Shown: positions 19,633-31,840, counted from the first letter of the stretch. The stretch: 64,000 nucleotides of DNA from Arthrinium phaeospermum (GCA_006503535.1 QYRS01000004.1:248001-312000); one strand, 5' to 3'. Numbers and translations: made by a program. The notes: a model not told the origin generated them from the sequence alone.

Positions 19633-20787
19633 ATGCCCACTAGCCACATCAACATGGCCATGCTTGAAGATCTCCCCAATGAGCTCTATTTGGAGCTGCT
19701 CCACAAGTGCCACCCACGAGATCTACTTAACTTGATTACGGCCTCATCTTCCATCTTCCGAGTCTTTCAGCGGTACCGTCCTACCATCCTCAAGCGTTTG
19801 ACTAAGAGACTCTCCGCCATACCACGCCCAAAGGAGTCACTCGCCGTCGCATACTTGCGGCTCCTCGAGATGAAATACAAAGATGTCGAAATATACAGCT
19901 TGCGCGTTTGGTGCGACATGGGAAAGCTGCTTCCTGGACCTGTAGTTGACTTTATAACTCACTGGCCTTCCGATCTCCCAACCTTGGCGGTTTTGACCGA
20001 CGTATGCGCAGAAGTGGACGCTCTCACCGAGGAGGTACGGAAGACCTACTGGGGCTCCATGGTTCAGAACGTGATACATAGCCCAAGCTACATGGCTTTG
20101 CCGGTGCCAGCGCAGCTGGGTGCCGAGGAGACGTGGGAAGTACAGCAAGGGCTGGTTTCGTACGAGCTGTACCGTCTGCTTTTCTACCACGGTGAACACC
20201 TGCTTCACTTTGAATACTATGACGAATTTGAATTGAGGCGATCGTGGAACTTCCTCCCGGCTGTCGAGGTCGTGTACTATATACACCAGAACAGGCTTCG
20301 TGAGGTATTGAGTGCCGAGTTGCCCCCAGAAAACGACTTTCTCGGCGGCACGGCGCTGCCAGAGCTTCAGAGAACTTGCTCCTCGAGGCAAGCCGCATTC
20401 CTGCGCTATCTGACCTCTTTCGGGATCCAATTTGCCAACAAGGTAAATCTCGCCTCCTCTGCGGAGCGACGAGAGATGATGCTGTCCAAGTTTTCGAATT
20501 TCACAGCTACTGCCCAGTCGATTCATCAACCCCTGGCCATGGACGACACTCGTATCTCCTTTCCCCAGCTCGACGACCATGACGACCACTGGCTCTCCGC
20601 CAGATTGCTTCAAGGCCCCGACCTCTGTAGTCGCGAATGTCCGTGGCATATGGGGCCTTGGTTTGAGGACTGGCGGCTGGAGGGCTCATCCCCGACAGCA
20701 TGGTGGGCTGCCATACACGAATGGGAAAACAATCGGTGGCTCACGCGGGAGTACGAAATGCGCATACGGGACAGTCATGGGGAATAA
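19633..20787 (+). CDS. F-box-like protein
   Basis: Single exon, 384 residues from the Met at 19633; Mets at 19561 and 19654 are alternatives. The N-terminus carries L-E-D-L-P-N-E-L-Y-L-E-L-L followed by D-L-L-N-L, a typical fungal F-box start. The rest is helical with many aromatic residues and W-rich C-terminal blocks, and no recognised repeat. It differs from the two F-box genes to the left beyond the F-box. Genes of this kind are numerous and variable in Pezizomycotina; a role in SCF substrate choice is family inference. An acidic H-rich loop (D-D-H-D-D-H) is notable at about residue 330. Confidence 0.75.
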   Translation: MPTSHINMAMLEDLPNELYLELLHKCHPRDLLNLITASSSIFRVFQRYRPTILKRLTKRLSAIPRPKESLAVAYLRLLEMKYKDVEIYSLRVWCDMGKLLPGPVVDFITHWPSDLPTLAVLTDVCAEVDALTEEVRKTYWGSMVQNVIHSPSYMALPVPAQLGAEETWEVQQGLVSYELYRLLFYHGEHLLHFEYYDEFELRRSWNFLPAVEVVYYIHQNRLREVLSAELPPENDFLGGTALPELQRTCSSRQAAFLRYLTSFGIQFANKVNLASSAERREMMLSKFSNFTATAQSIHQPLAMDDTRISFPQLDDHDDHWLSARLLQGPDLCSRECPWHMGPWFEDWRLEGSSPTAWWAAIHEWENNRWLTREYEMRIRDSHGE

Positions 20788-21663
20788 TCACGGTTGGTAC
20801 GATTATACCAACACGTTGACTAGAACTTTCCATACCGTAAGGCCTTCTTAGCCCAAGACCCATAACTATTATAGACTTGTGTATGTGACCCTGCACAATA
20901 ATAGTTTCGTTGTAGAAGAAATGATTCCTAAATATACCTGTTCGTTTCCACGAGAAGGCAGCATGTTCGTCTTCCATTGTGTCGTAATGGGTTGAACCTA
21001 TTACCTCGCCATCCGCCAATCCGGCTTACTTTGCAGCTAGTATCCGGGGCTGCGCGGGTTGTGCTGGGGTCGGGTGTCTGGGGGACAGTTGTCGTTGGCG
21101 CCGCCAGGAGGAATTTGTGGGCCACGATCTGGCTGATTGTCTGTGGCTGCTGCAGTTGTTGTGGCATAATAGTTCTGGTGTTTGGGATCGACTGACCCCC
21201 GGCCTCCAAATGGCGCAGACACAGGCCCAGTGCCACTCCCTCAGTTTCTCCGCAACTCTCCATCCTTGGAATTATCGAGGTCAATGATGATGCATCAAGT
21301 TTCTCGTCGTTTACTCCCCGTCACTTCTCACTCGAACCATCGCATGCACAGTATGGAAAAACGTGGAAGCCATAGCTCAGCGCTTCAGTGATTGCCTTGA
21401 AAGAAAGGATATATGATGTATCACATCACTGAATTATTATAATCATGCTCCATATTTCTATTGGTGGACCACTAGTAAGGCAGGCTTTGAAACCAGGAAC
21501 AAAGGAAACTTCACCGCTAAACGACTCTCGTATGCTTGATGCATAGACTGCTGAGGTAGCCCACAGCATCTGTAGTTGTACCAGAAGGGATTGAAAATCT
21601 CCCTCCATCTTCTTCATCAACACGCCCTTGGCCCCAACTACGACACCCATCACCACCGTCACC
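20788..21663. other. Intergenic region, possible small reading frame
   Basis: No recognised gene. A minus-strand frame at 21037-21222 (61 residues, Gly/Pro/Thr/Asn-rich) has gene-like composition, but no homology I know and no support from introns or promoter. Confidence 0.3.
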
Positions 21664-24600
21664 ATGGCCGAGGCGCTAGGCCTCGCGGCGAGCGTCATCG
21701 CCGTGATCGAGTTGACCGACCGCGTGGTAGAGCTGTGCCGAGCGTACATCGGCAGCGCCACGGAAGCCAGCAAGGACCTTCGCCGCATCCTCGCCGAGGT
21801 CTCGGCCGTCAAGACGATCCTGGAGAACCTGCAGTTCCTTGGTGAGAACGATGCCGAGTTTGCAGGCGTGCTGCAGATCCTCGAGCGCCAGGATGGCCTC
21901 ATTCCCCAGTGCGCCCGCTGCGTGGCCGAGCTGGAGAAGCTGTTTCCTCCGGACGTGCGGGCCCGGGCGGGGCGCGTTCCGGGAACGGGGAGGGGGAAAG
22001 GAAAGGAGAGGATGCAGCGGGTTCTCACGTCGCTGTCATGGCCGTTGAAGGAGCCGAGGGCCAAGAAGCTGTTGGAAGAGCTGGCAGCCCACAAGCTGAA
22101 CCTGAGTCTCGTCCTTACTACTGAGTCCACGTGTGTTCCAACTGAAGTCCTCGAGAAGGGGGTGGTTGCTAACCAGTCAATGCAGTCAAGACATCAAGGG
22201 TGTGAAGCAGGTAGTACAGCGGGTAGAGAGGTCGCTCTCAGGTTGGTCCAAGTCCCTTGCCTTGGGAAGACAAGCATGCGCTAACCTGAGGATCTCGCCT
22301 GCAGAGAAAGATCGACGAGAAGTTCTCAGCTGGCTCCAACGTACCAATCCCTCCAGCAATCACAATTGCGCCGTGGGTCTTCGCGAGAGTGGTACAGCCG
22401 AGTGGGTACTGGAGCGTGATCTCTTCAAGCAATGGATCGATCACGCCGGTCCGCATCGAGGTCTTTGGATACACGGAATACCCGGCGCTGGGAAAACGGT
22501 TCTCGCCTCACTCATCATCGACCACCTCAACAATGCTTGCAAGACCGCTGGTAGGAATAGACTGGTAGTCTACTACTACTGCTCCTATCTCCGACACCAG
22601 GATGAGGGGGAGGATCTTCTTCGATGGTTAATCTGCCAGCTGTGCCGCCACACGGGCTCCATCCCCGAGACGCTGTTCGACGCCTTCCAGTCAAGCTGTG
22701 AGCCCCCACTCGACGACCTGCTCAAACTTCTGGCGCAGTGTCTGGAAAACATTGACTCAATGTATGTTGTTGTTGATGCGCTGGATGAGAGTCAGCCGCG
22801 GGACAACCTTCTTCGGGTTCTTCGGGCTTTTATGGCGGATGATGGACGTATGTCCAAAATGAACCTCTTAGCGACAAGTCGTCATTACGTGGATATTGAG
22901 ACTGCTTTGGCCGGGACCTGGACCGTATTTCCGATAGAAAAGACCGACATTCAAGAAGACATCTGGAATTTCGTGTCTTCGTCGTTGTGCGAGTCTAAGT
23001 TCCATCGCTGGCCTCAAGATCTACGGTACGAAATGCAGAATGCTCTGACCAACGGGGCCAGAGGAATGTGAGTATCATACCCGTTGCAGCTGTTTCTACT
23101 CGACTAAAAGTGATTGCTTATACTGTCCATCACAGGTTCCGCTGGGTGGTGTGCCAGCTGGACGTTCTGCGCCGCCTCCGGTCTGCAGAAAAGGTGAGGG
23201 AGACTATCAAAAAGTTGCCGAAGACCATAGAAGAGACATACGACCTGATACTTTCGCTTCTACCGGAAGATGACCTTGAAGTGGTGCGCACTGTACTGAC
23301 AGTTATCTGTGGGGATAACGAAATCGGTTTCGAGAGTACCCCATTGCCATACTCCCTCCCAGAATTGGCGATCCAACACCTCAAAAACGGCGAGTTTTAT
23401 CAAATCGGAGATCTTCGAGAAATATGTGGCTGCCTCATTGCCGTCGAAACTTGTTCTCTCGATCCTACGCATCGCTACTGGCAACCGGACATTGTCTCCC
23501 TAGCACACTACACAGTCGAGGAGTTTCTGTATTCGGAGGCCATAAGCCGGGGAAGGTTTGCCTCCCTGGCGTTGACTCCCGAGAAAGCACAAAGGAACTA
23601 TCTCCAGATCCTCCACCACCTCACGCAGTTTTTTCCTGCGATCGGCCTCGATGCGGATCCGAAGACGGCGCCTGGCCGATTAAGCCGGTTTTGCGATGAG
23701 AGGATCTACGACTACATTATCTACTGCGAGTTGGACATCGTCGGTAACCACGAACTGACTACCCAGGCACTGGAATATCTCCACAAGAGCCGCCGGTGTT
23801 ACTACGATTTAGCAATGCATAACACTATGTCCGAGGTTGCCATCAATACGAAACCGCAGGAACTAGGGCCAATCGTGGCCATGTTCTTGTGGTTTATATA
23901 TATTGCGGAACTGGAACATTATTATTCGGAAGTCGACCCACCACGGCTATGGCATTACTTTCTCGACTCCTGCGACATTCCCGCCATAATGGAGGAGGAA
24001 GTCGGCTGGTGTGTCAGGGAGCGTATACCCAGATCCATTCAGGGCTATCTATTCTTATCGGAACGCGATAGCTTCCGGGAACTTCACAGGCGCCATGGAA
24101 AGCTTTGGGAATATCTGGCGGAAAGCTGGCGCTGGGCCCGAGGATACTGCGCCCATGAACAATTCATGGAGACGCTACTATGTCTAGTCGAGCTGCACAA
24201 TCATGACCAGGCATGTAAGGACGGCGAATGCTTTTTGGCCCGGCTGCTCTCGGCCCCGTATGCGGAAACGGACTTCCCCTTCGACGCGGAATACCGGCTC
24301 GCGAATTGCGATGATATGGTTGCGGGGAACAAGGAGGGAAAGCTAGTGTGGGACGACTTCCGGGAGTACGAAGTGCAACTTTTTCTCGCCGCGATCCTCA
24401 AGGACCATGTCGACCTAGAGGGCGTGATACTCCTGCTCCGGGCCGGGTTCGACCCCAGCGTGGCCATCACCGAGGATGGTGTGAAAAGGCGCTGGAGCCT
24501 TCGGACTCCCATGCCGCCCACTCTGAATCCGACGGAGGGGAATCCGGCGAGGTATATCACCGAGTTCCCGATCACCGCAGACCCCGGCCGCCGGCACACC

Positions 24601-24783
24601 GAAGCCGAGGCTGCGAGACGGAAAGAGGTCCAAAGGCTGGTGGCGGATGCTGTTGATCAGCTGAAGACCCTACCGAGGGCGGACGCGCGTTTTCGGGCCG
24701 AAGTCGAGATGCGATACCTTAACGGTGATGCGGACGCCCTCAAGAAATTTTCGCGGTCGAGAGAGCAAAATGGGATAGAATAA
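21664..24783 (+). CDS. NLR-like NACHT/STAND NTPase
   Basis: Four exons: 21664-22130, 22186-22241, 22305-23067 and 23136-24783. The introns have clear donors and CTAAC branch sites, giving about 977 residues. The N-terminal domain (about 1-120) begins M-A-E-A-L-G-L-A-A-S and looks like the SesA/HeLo-like domains found ahead of fungal NACHT modules. Walker A is G-I-P-G-A-G-K-T (about 232-239); Walker B is V-V-D-A-L-D-E (about 330). The region after the NACHT module is helical. No ankyrin, WD40 or TPR repeats are visible at the C-terminus, so the sensor is either unusual or reduced. Such proteins act in non-self recognition and regulated cell death in fungi (family knowledge). The start at 21664 sits in CACCATGGCC; a Met at 21628 is an alternative. 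Confidence 0.87.
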
Positions 24784-25771
24784 TCGTGGATAGTATGGTT
24801 TCCGACTTTGGGATGACTGTCATAAACAGGTTACGTGAATAGTCTCTGGAACAGCCGTTTGTAGCTCCCAGTAAGTTGTGTATGCACTACAACCAAGCAA
24901 ACGGCGACCGCGTCTCGATTCAGAGTGACAATGAGCTCCGCGAGATCCATCGTATCGGTGATGGCCATGGCGTAAAATACATAGACACTCCGCGACGTCG
25001 GCCATGAGGATTCGGCGGTGGTGGTGTGGGCAAACATCTATTTGATGGTGGGGTTAGTTTTAGCCTAAGACGTTTGCACGGCCCAATCGCCCAGGGGGCA
25101 GGCAGAGCGCTGTCGCCATTAGCAGCCCTTGCATGTTCGTGACAGCAAACATTAGGCAACGAAGCAACACACAGCCCAAGAACTATGCCCAGAGCATGTT
25201 TGCTCCTTATTTACGGATACGTAGAGAAGAATAAGCAGGCCGATATGCCAATAAAGCCGTTTGTTCTAGAAGGTGGGGAGACGGCTCTTGGGATCAGCCT
25301 GGGGAACCCCCGAAAATGGCGGTCTCCACAGTACAGCAGTGCCGCATTCCTGCATGAACTGCCATCCAATTGCCGTCGACAGGCCTGTTCCTATTGGCCA
25401 AGACATGTTCGCCGGGTTTCTAGGGGAAGCAAGGGCGGAAGACGCCGGTGCCAAATATCGATAGTCTGATTGCTGGCATCAATATTACCCACGGTACACA
25501 GCATCACCGCTGGTCGCTTTGGGTTGGGATGGTGGGTAGGCAGGCAGTAGGGACCACCTGGAGGGAGCTAGCAAGCGTGCTGGCGCGAGTGGTGAGTGGG
25601 CTTCGCACCATGATTGCGTCCCAGCTTCATACTTCTTCAATTGACTGGCTGTTAATACGCCGCAACCACTTTATGTCTCAGAGTACTGTATTCGTATTCT
25701 TGCATCATCAAAGAGCTGTATGCAGTCCCTCGCATACTCCACTATCCGTTTGCCACGCATTCTGAGTCATC
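24784..25771. other. Intergenic region upstream of the thioesterase
   Basis: About 1 kb with only short unsupported frames. It separates the NLR-like gene from the thioesterase; no repeat or RNA gene is recognised. Confidence 0.35.
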
Positions 25772-26837
25772 ATGGCCGCGGCAGCCCCGGTGGTGCAATA
25801 CGTCGCAGTGCGACCTCTTCCTGATATCGGCGTTGATGTCTTCACCAACGACCAGTACGCACTTCGAACTCATTAGCGTTCCCACTCTCTAGAGCATGTT
25901 CATTGGCTGATTCGTGTACATTGGTAGGCCTTTCACAAGACAGCCGGCAGGACGGGCCGTCTTTGGCGGTCTACTCTTGTCGCAGGCCATCTCGGCCGCC
26001 AGTGCCACTGTCGGCGCCGGGTTCCATGTCCACTCATCCCATGCCACTTTCGTGCGACCCGTCACGTCGGCGTCCAAGGCTAGACTCCTCTATCGCGTCG
26101 AGCGCATCGCGGACGGGCGGTCGTTCGCGACGCGCGTGGTCCGCGCTTTCCAAGGAGGCGGCGACGGCGACGGCGACGAGCAGGACCCCTGTGTCTTCAT
26201 GGCCACCGTCTCCTTCCAGAGCACCGAAACGGGCCCGGTCGGCGACATAGAGACCAAGGCGAACGTGCTGGACTACGGGCCGCCCCTGCCAAGCCTAGAT
26301 GGGCTGGGGCCGGGCAACATCTCCGAAGACCGCAACCGTCAGATCCTGGCCGCCTTTTCGGGCCCCGACGCTCTCTTGCGCCCACCCAGCTTCTCGGAAG
26401 GCGGCGCATTTGACTGGCGTCCTTTCGGATTCGTCCAGGCGAAGAACCCGTGGGACTGCCGCGTCCGCAGCTTCGTCCGCTCACAAGGGCCCCTAAACGA
26501 CAGCGCTTCTTATAACCCGGCGGTGAACTTGGCTGCGTTGGCCTACCTGTCCGACGAGTCATTGATCGGCATCGCGATGTTCGCCAACCCGAAGCAGATG
26601 GGCAAGGGTACGCAGAATATTACCATGGCCGCTACGCTTAACCATAAGATCTCCTTCCACGACCCCCACGTAAAAGCGGATGAGTGGATGGTGCTCGAGC
26701 GGAGCACTTCTTGGGGTGGCAACGGGCGGGTGCTCTTGCGCCAGCAAACTTGGAACCTGGGGTCGGGGCGTCTCATCATGTCTGTGGAAGCGGAGTGTTT
26801 GCTCAGGCTGAAAACGAGTGCTGATACGAAGCTGTGA
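25772..26837 (+). CDS. Acyl-CoA thioesterase II-type (double hotdog)
   Basis: Two exons (25772-25854 and 25928-26837) join to give 330 residues. The TesB/ACOT8 pattern is clear: V-F-G-G-L-L-L-S-Q-A near the N-terminus, H-S-S-H-A-T-F, then R-V-E-R-I-A-D-G-R-S-F and a second hotdog half with D-E-S. The family hydrolyses acyl-CoA to free acid and CoA, usually in peroxisomes during fatty-acid breakdown. The C-terminus is T-K-L, close to but not a canonical PTS1 (SKL type), so peroxisomal import is possible but not certain. The first exon is only 83 nt; the intron ends at TTGGTAG, restoring Q-P-F-T-R-Q across the joint. Confidence 0.87.
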
Positions 26838-28039
26838 CTTTGTGATAGGGCATGTACCTAATGCTTACGTTATCCATCGTCCACCCCACGTAACTCCATG
26901 TCAAAGCTACCCCTTTCCTATGGTTCTAGAGCAAACCTCGTCTTTGCGTCGCATTCGAGGTCTGACCGAAGGCAAAATTTAATTAATTGACCTGCTTTGA
27001 TAGCTCCACTTCGTCTACTCAATATTTGATATTTTAATCGCTTCGCGCTTGCCAAGCTTGTTGTGCTCGCTGATAATAAGAGTGCTGTGGCATTACTAAA
27101 GCCTGAAGTTTGGTATGCCGAGGTGTTCGATTCAGCCTAAGAGGCAAGCACGCGTCAGACAGGTCGAATCGGCGTTCCCGCGTCTGGGCCCCCAACTGCC
27201 TTGCATGAGTTCTGCTGCATGCAACGCTCGCGATAGGAATAAATTCCTCTCTAATTCGATTTCATACTGGGGCACAGCCGCACAAAGCCTACTACAACAT
27301 CTTGCAGTGGGCAAGAGTGCGAGTGGGGGCCTAAAGCATGTCAACCAACTACTTGGACAAGCACGTGAAGATGAATCATGGGAGATAGACTACGCTTACG
27401 AGACACCTGCAGCTGCAGGCGGCTGGTGGAACACAATCTCCTTTTTAATTTCTTTACCGAAACGATCATCGCCACTCGAGGGCCTCTCCAGGCTTTGACA
27501 CGAGAATGCCAACAGCTGCGCCTTCCGAAAATGGTTCTGATGTAGATGCCTTATCTATGACTAACGGGGCATCGCTTGAAACATTAGATTCGCGTGCTGC
27601 AAGGTGGTTTCAATCTTGGGGGGCGCAAGATTCAGCAGCATCATCTTATCAGGCAGGCTGGAGACAGGCGCAAACTAGATGGGTTCCACACATCAATCAT
27701 ACCAGCGAACGAACATTGTCAACCGATATCTATCTTTTCTGTTTCAAACAGGCGACCGCATTGGCTCTTGAACTTCATTGTGTCGCCACCGAATGATCAA
27801 CAATTGCTTGGCCTCAGTCGGCCCTATTTCCTTCCCCAGCATCAATGATATTGGGGGCTATTCAAAGATGTTTTCGTGCTTGAAATAGAAAACTCGTCAA
27901 CAGAGTTGGACATGTTTATTATCATCCAGTATTCCGGAATATGTTTCCTTGCCTTTATATCCAATGCACTTTACCATTATCAAAGCGGAGTTTCCTGGAG
28001 TGTCGGACCCGAATCAAGCCAGTCTCGAGGTAATACAGC
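26838..28039. other. Intergenic region
   Basis: About 1.2 kb. Short frames at 27115-27498 and 27506-27796 are open but show no domain or intron support; they might be remnants. No repeat termini are seen. Confidence 0.35.
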
Positions 28040-30676
28040 ATGGATATTGACGGAGAAGTCTACTTAGGCGCCTGGACGAACTGGTCTCGGGGGTCGACCG
28101 TGACTGGCGCCACCCTTACATTAACGCGAGAAAGTGGCAACTTTCTCATCGCATTCACCGCGCTCTTCGTGCCCTTCGTCGCCTCTCGGTTCTGGAGAAT
28201 ATGCGCAACTATACTTCATCAATACTACTCGACATCTGATATGCGAGATGCAATCCATCACCAACGGCAAGTCGTCTTACGAAACTCCTCCTCGCCAGAG
28301 TCTGGTCTCATGTTGTTCATGTGGCTGATCTGGGCATGGCGCCGCCACACCGACCTGCGACCATGGATGCGAGTCCTGCCGGTAGCCGTCGTTTGTTTCC
28401 TCTCCATCAGCGCATTCACGGTAGCAGGCGGCTTTTCCTCAAAGCTGTCTACAGATGGGGAGGTCCTCCTAAAAGGAAACACCTGCGAGATTATTACCAA
28501 CAATGCTGTTGGAAATCTAACATCGATGGACTTGGCTGATGCTTACTTTGCAACCTCGACAAACCAGTTTGCAAACTATGCCCAGCAATGCTATTCGAAC
28601 CAAAGTTCAGGTGTCTTCGAATGTTCCAGGTTTGTTACCAGTGCCATTCCAACGGCGGCCGTGGATTACAATGCGCCTTGCCCTTTTCAGTCCGGGATAT
28701 GTCGACGAAACAACACCACTCTCCGCCTTGATACGGGTCACTTGAATACCAACGACATATTTGGAGTGAATGCTCCCCGAGAAGATACGTTCTCGTTCCG
28801 ATATGTTCTACAAGTAAGGCTCTCCTGTTTTCTATATGGTCACGGTATCTACCTGTCGGTATATACTTGCTTTCCTTCACATGAATCGATACGGTGGTTG
28901 CTTTTCCCCAACACACGCAGCTGTGCACTGCAACTGTGGAAGATACATCCCCTTCTGATGCGACTGGTGCTAATCATCCACTAGTGTGCTCCATTGAGCA
29001 CGCAAAACAGAATCCAAAACATAACTCTCTACGACCGAGCATATACCACCTACTACTATGGACCCTCGAATGTTCCTGAACCGCAACATGCCAATTACAC
29101 CTATATAATCCCAGATATTGCAAGCCAGTATGCAACGTCGCGCGAAGGACTTACTACCAATCATAACTTCTTGCTCGTGTACGATCTCCTACTTTCCAAA
29201 AAACGACGAACGGTAGGCAAGGCATGGCTGCTGCACTCGCTTTGCACATGCCTTTGCTATTGGCCACAAACTAACATGTGAAGATAGATCCAGGGGGTAC
29301 GCCACCAAGCAAGGTAAAATCGTCAAGGGCCGATCCCAGTTCTTCCCAGACCCGGCCATCGCAAGAACAGACGGGGACACGGTATTGTTCTTTCTATCGG
29401 GGAACGGGGTCGACTTTTTCTCGCGCACCCAAGATGATTGGTACCGGGCCACTGTTTACGACGGATATAGTGGGAAGACGGGTTCCCCAGAAACGATCCA
29501 GTCGATGTACCGCCCCGACGAAGCAGCATCGCCCCTCGGTTGTGTCGAGCAGTTTCAGTGGTGCCGGGATGCTGCCAGAGGCCAGTGCGGGATTTTGACG
29601 AGTGACTACGACGCCATTTATAGCGCGGCTCCATTCTTCAATCTTACCAGACAGGACCTAGACCCTCAACGACCGGTCCTCCAGAGCAAAATTGGCTCTG
29701 CTTTCTTGTGGGCATACATGATTCTTACCAATGGTCCAGCCACTCTGATCGGGGTCATCGATGCACTAGGTGCTACCTCGCTTGCTTCGCAGACGGTCCT
29801 TCGAGAAGGCTTCCAGGGGAGGATCCAAGACAACCAGTGGCAACTTGATGTTATCGGGTGAGCATGATCCGCGAAGTGTCATGACACATTAAGAAACAAC
29901 TAACTATACCGACAGGTGGTGGAATATCGTCATGGCCGGATATCAAGCCTCGTTCGTCAACGCAGCTCAAGGAAGCGCCATGGCCCCTCCAGCACCTATC
30001 ACCATCAAACCGGAGAACGATTACGAGTGGAACCAATGTCGCAATCAGGTATACCACCTCAAAGAGTGCCAATAACCATGCATTAACCCTGGCTAATCCA
30101 TCGGCTTAGAAAGTCCGGAGCGCGCGATACGCCTCTTTCAGCATTCTCGGCCTTGCCTTGACTTACGGCGTCGGCGCGCTTATTATCATTACATCATTTA
30201 TCATCACACCAATCCTCGGCATTCTACAAAAGCGCGACCGATACAGCAGGTACGCCTATCTGGAGTGGGAAGGAGACACAGCCATACAGCTCCAACGCGT
30301 GGCGCAGGACCAGCTCGGTTACGGACACTGGACTCGCTGCGATGAGCGGATTCCGATCACGAGCGAGAACGACCTGCTGGGCCCCTTCGATATATCAGAC
30401 CCGAGCCACCCCAAGTTAGTTCGTAAGCTGGACGACCCGGCCCCAGGGGAGTCCAAACCGGAAAACGCCAGCCCTGGTCTATCCGAGGAAGAGTCCACCC
30501 AAGAGAGCTCCCTCGAGAACGGCGATGGTGGCGATGGCGGGTTTCCGTTGGAAACCTCAGCGGGAGTCCGCCGAGCAGCTTCGGATGCTCACCCCCACGT
30601 CTTGCAGGACAAGTACTTCCAGGGCAACGACGAAGAGCTGGAGAAGAACCAGAATAGACCTGGCACTGCCCCCTAA
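28040..30676 (+). CDS. Polytopic fungal membrane protein with large loop
   Basis: Five exons: 28040-28813, 28985 to about 29178, about 29288-29857, 29916-30048 and 30110-30676. The second intron (about 29179-29287) is the least certain; a donor at 29213 is an alternative that does not keep the frame. The N-terminus has G-A-T-L-T-L-T and a first span, F-W-R-I at the cytosolic edge, two further spans, then a long N-glycosylation-rich loop with C-A-P-L. The last span is in exon 5, followed by Y-L-E-W-E-G-D and L-Q-L-Q-R-type sequence and an acidic tail. This arrangement is common in fungal genomes as a hypothetical membrane protein. No enzyme motif is present. The spans and glycosylated loop suggest a surface location (inference). 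Confidence 0.77.
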
Positions 30677-31251
30677 CTTACAACGTGACGACTAGCAACT
30701 AGAAGTGATCATACTCGTGGGCGGTTGGTAATCAGGTTGTCTATACCACTGGCAAGTTATTGACAATTCAGCCTCCAGTCTATGGGGGCCTTTGGCTGTA
30801 TTCTTTCATTGCACTTAGGGGTGCTTGGAGGCTGAGATATGTGTTATGTCGTATCTTGGGTGTTCGTTTTTGCGCTGTCTGTCTTTCCTACTCCTTTTCT
30901 CTCCTTTGACGCTGTGGTTCATTAATGACTGAGATGGCAAGGGTATACAGCAATTCAGCTTCATCGCGCAGTGTATGACTAACTTGGCTTCGAAGAATGA
31001 TACAACTGCGAAGGTTAGCGTCAATCTATGTCACGTATTGTAGTGAGGAAGCCAGTCATATCGCTACCGTGCCCTCTTTGACAGACATGCGAAGGGGTAT
31101 AAATTCCAAACGCCCGGCTTGGAGACTGCTTCTGTTGCTTTTCTTTCCAAGACAGGCATCAAAGTAAAAGCGACACCAGAACAGGGTAATATCTGTAACA
31201 TACCATAAAATCTCGCATTAAACCATAGACCCAAAGGGCAGTAGAAACAAC
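30677..31251. promoter_or_regulatory. Intergenic region with promoter of the His-rich gene
   Basis: No gene. It includes a TATA box at 31098. Confidence 0.35.
31098..31104 (+). promoter_or_regulatory. TATA box for the His-rich gene
   Basis: TATAAAT about 150 bp before the ATG at 31252, preceded by a G-run. Confidence 0.45.
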
Positions 31252-31503
31252 ATGCCGCACGGACATCACCACCACCACCACCATCATCATCATGGCCATC
31301 ACGGTTACCACGGTCACCACAGTCACCACAGTTTCCATGGCCCTCGTGACCCTTATAGCGGCACACCTCTATTCGGCCGAAGGGACAACGATCGACTGAA
31401 TGCCATGATGTTTTTCGGCGGAGGGGGTACCAACGCTGGCCGACACCACAGCGGATACGCGATGACGAGGCGTCCAGGGGAGATGCATTGTATCATGATG
31501 TGA
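31252..31503 (+). CDS. Small His-rich protein with C-terminal CaaX box
   Basis: A single-exon frame of 83 residues. Residues 4-29 are dominated by histidine with Gly, Tyr and Ser. The middle has a Gly-rich F-F-G-G-G-G run, and the last four residues are C-I-M-M. A C-terminal Cys-aliphatic-aliphatic-Met is the classic signal for farnesylation, so the protein may be membrane-anchored by a lipid. The His tract could bind transition metals (inference from composition). I know no named family with this layout. It is not the short a-factor-type pheromone precursor, which lacks such a His tract. A TATA box lies at a normal distance. Confidence 0.55.
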   Translation: MPHGHHHHHHHHHHGHHGYHGHHSHHSFHGPRDPYSGTPLFGRRDNDRLNAMMFFGGGGTNAGRHHSGYAMTRRPGEMHCIMM

Positions 31504-31669
31504 GGAAACAGGCGTAGATGTGGGGTACTTTCCGAAACAGGGACATAATCATTAAAAGAGGCACTGCATACGATTTTTCCACTTTGATTTTCACTTTCTT
31601 CAATGTGAAGCTTTTTGAGATTGCCTGATGCGGTGTTGCCAAGCATTATGTAGCGTAGAAACCGTTGTA

Positions 31670-31715
31670 CTCGGAACTCCGAGCATAAGGGGCTACTGTA
31701 CTTGGGGTTCCGGGG
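31670..31715. promoter_or_regulatory. CGG-type motif pair
   Basis: CTCGGAACTCCGAG at 31670-31683 is a near-palindrome, followed by GGGGTTCCGGGG at 31704-31715. CGG/CCG half-sites are the usual targets of Zn2Cys6 regulators. The 8-mer GAACTCCG recurs in the promoter of the neighbouring regulator/dehydrogenase pair. Confidence 0.4.
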
Positions 31716-31840
31716 GCAAGCTGATTGATAGACAGTGGGTCTCGGTCTTACAGTGTGGAGTGACTAGCAACATGACGTCTATGAGGTCGAGGCCCCTCGA
31801 GAGTTAAAGTACACATATTAGACTAATTCAGCATATAGCA

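Noticed and set aside
21426..22130. Minus-strand frame of 234 codons
   Set aside because: It lies opposite the first exon of the NLR-like gene, which has a domain and introns in agreement.
27115..27796. Two consecutive open frames between the thioesterase and the membrane protein
   Set aside because: No family resemblance or intron model; possibly remnants but not supportable.
31252..31503. His-rich gene as an a-factor-type pheromone precursor
   Set aside because: The CaaX end agrees, but the length and His tract do not fit known precursors, and no repeated pheromone unit is present.
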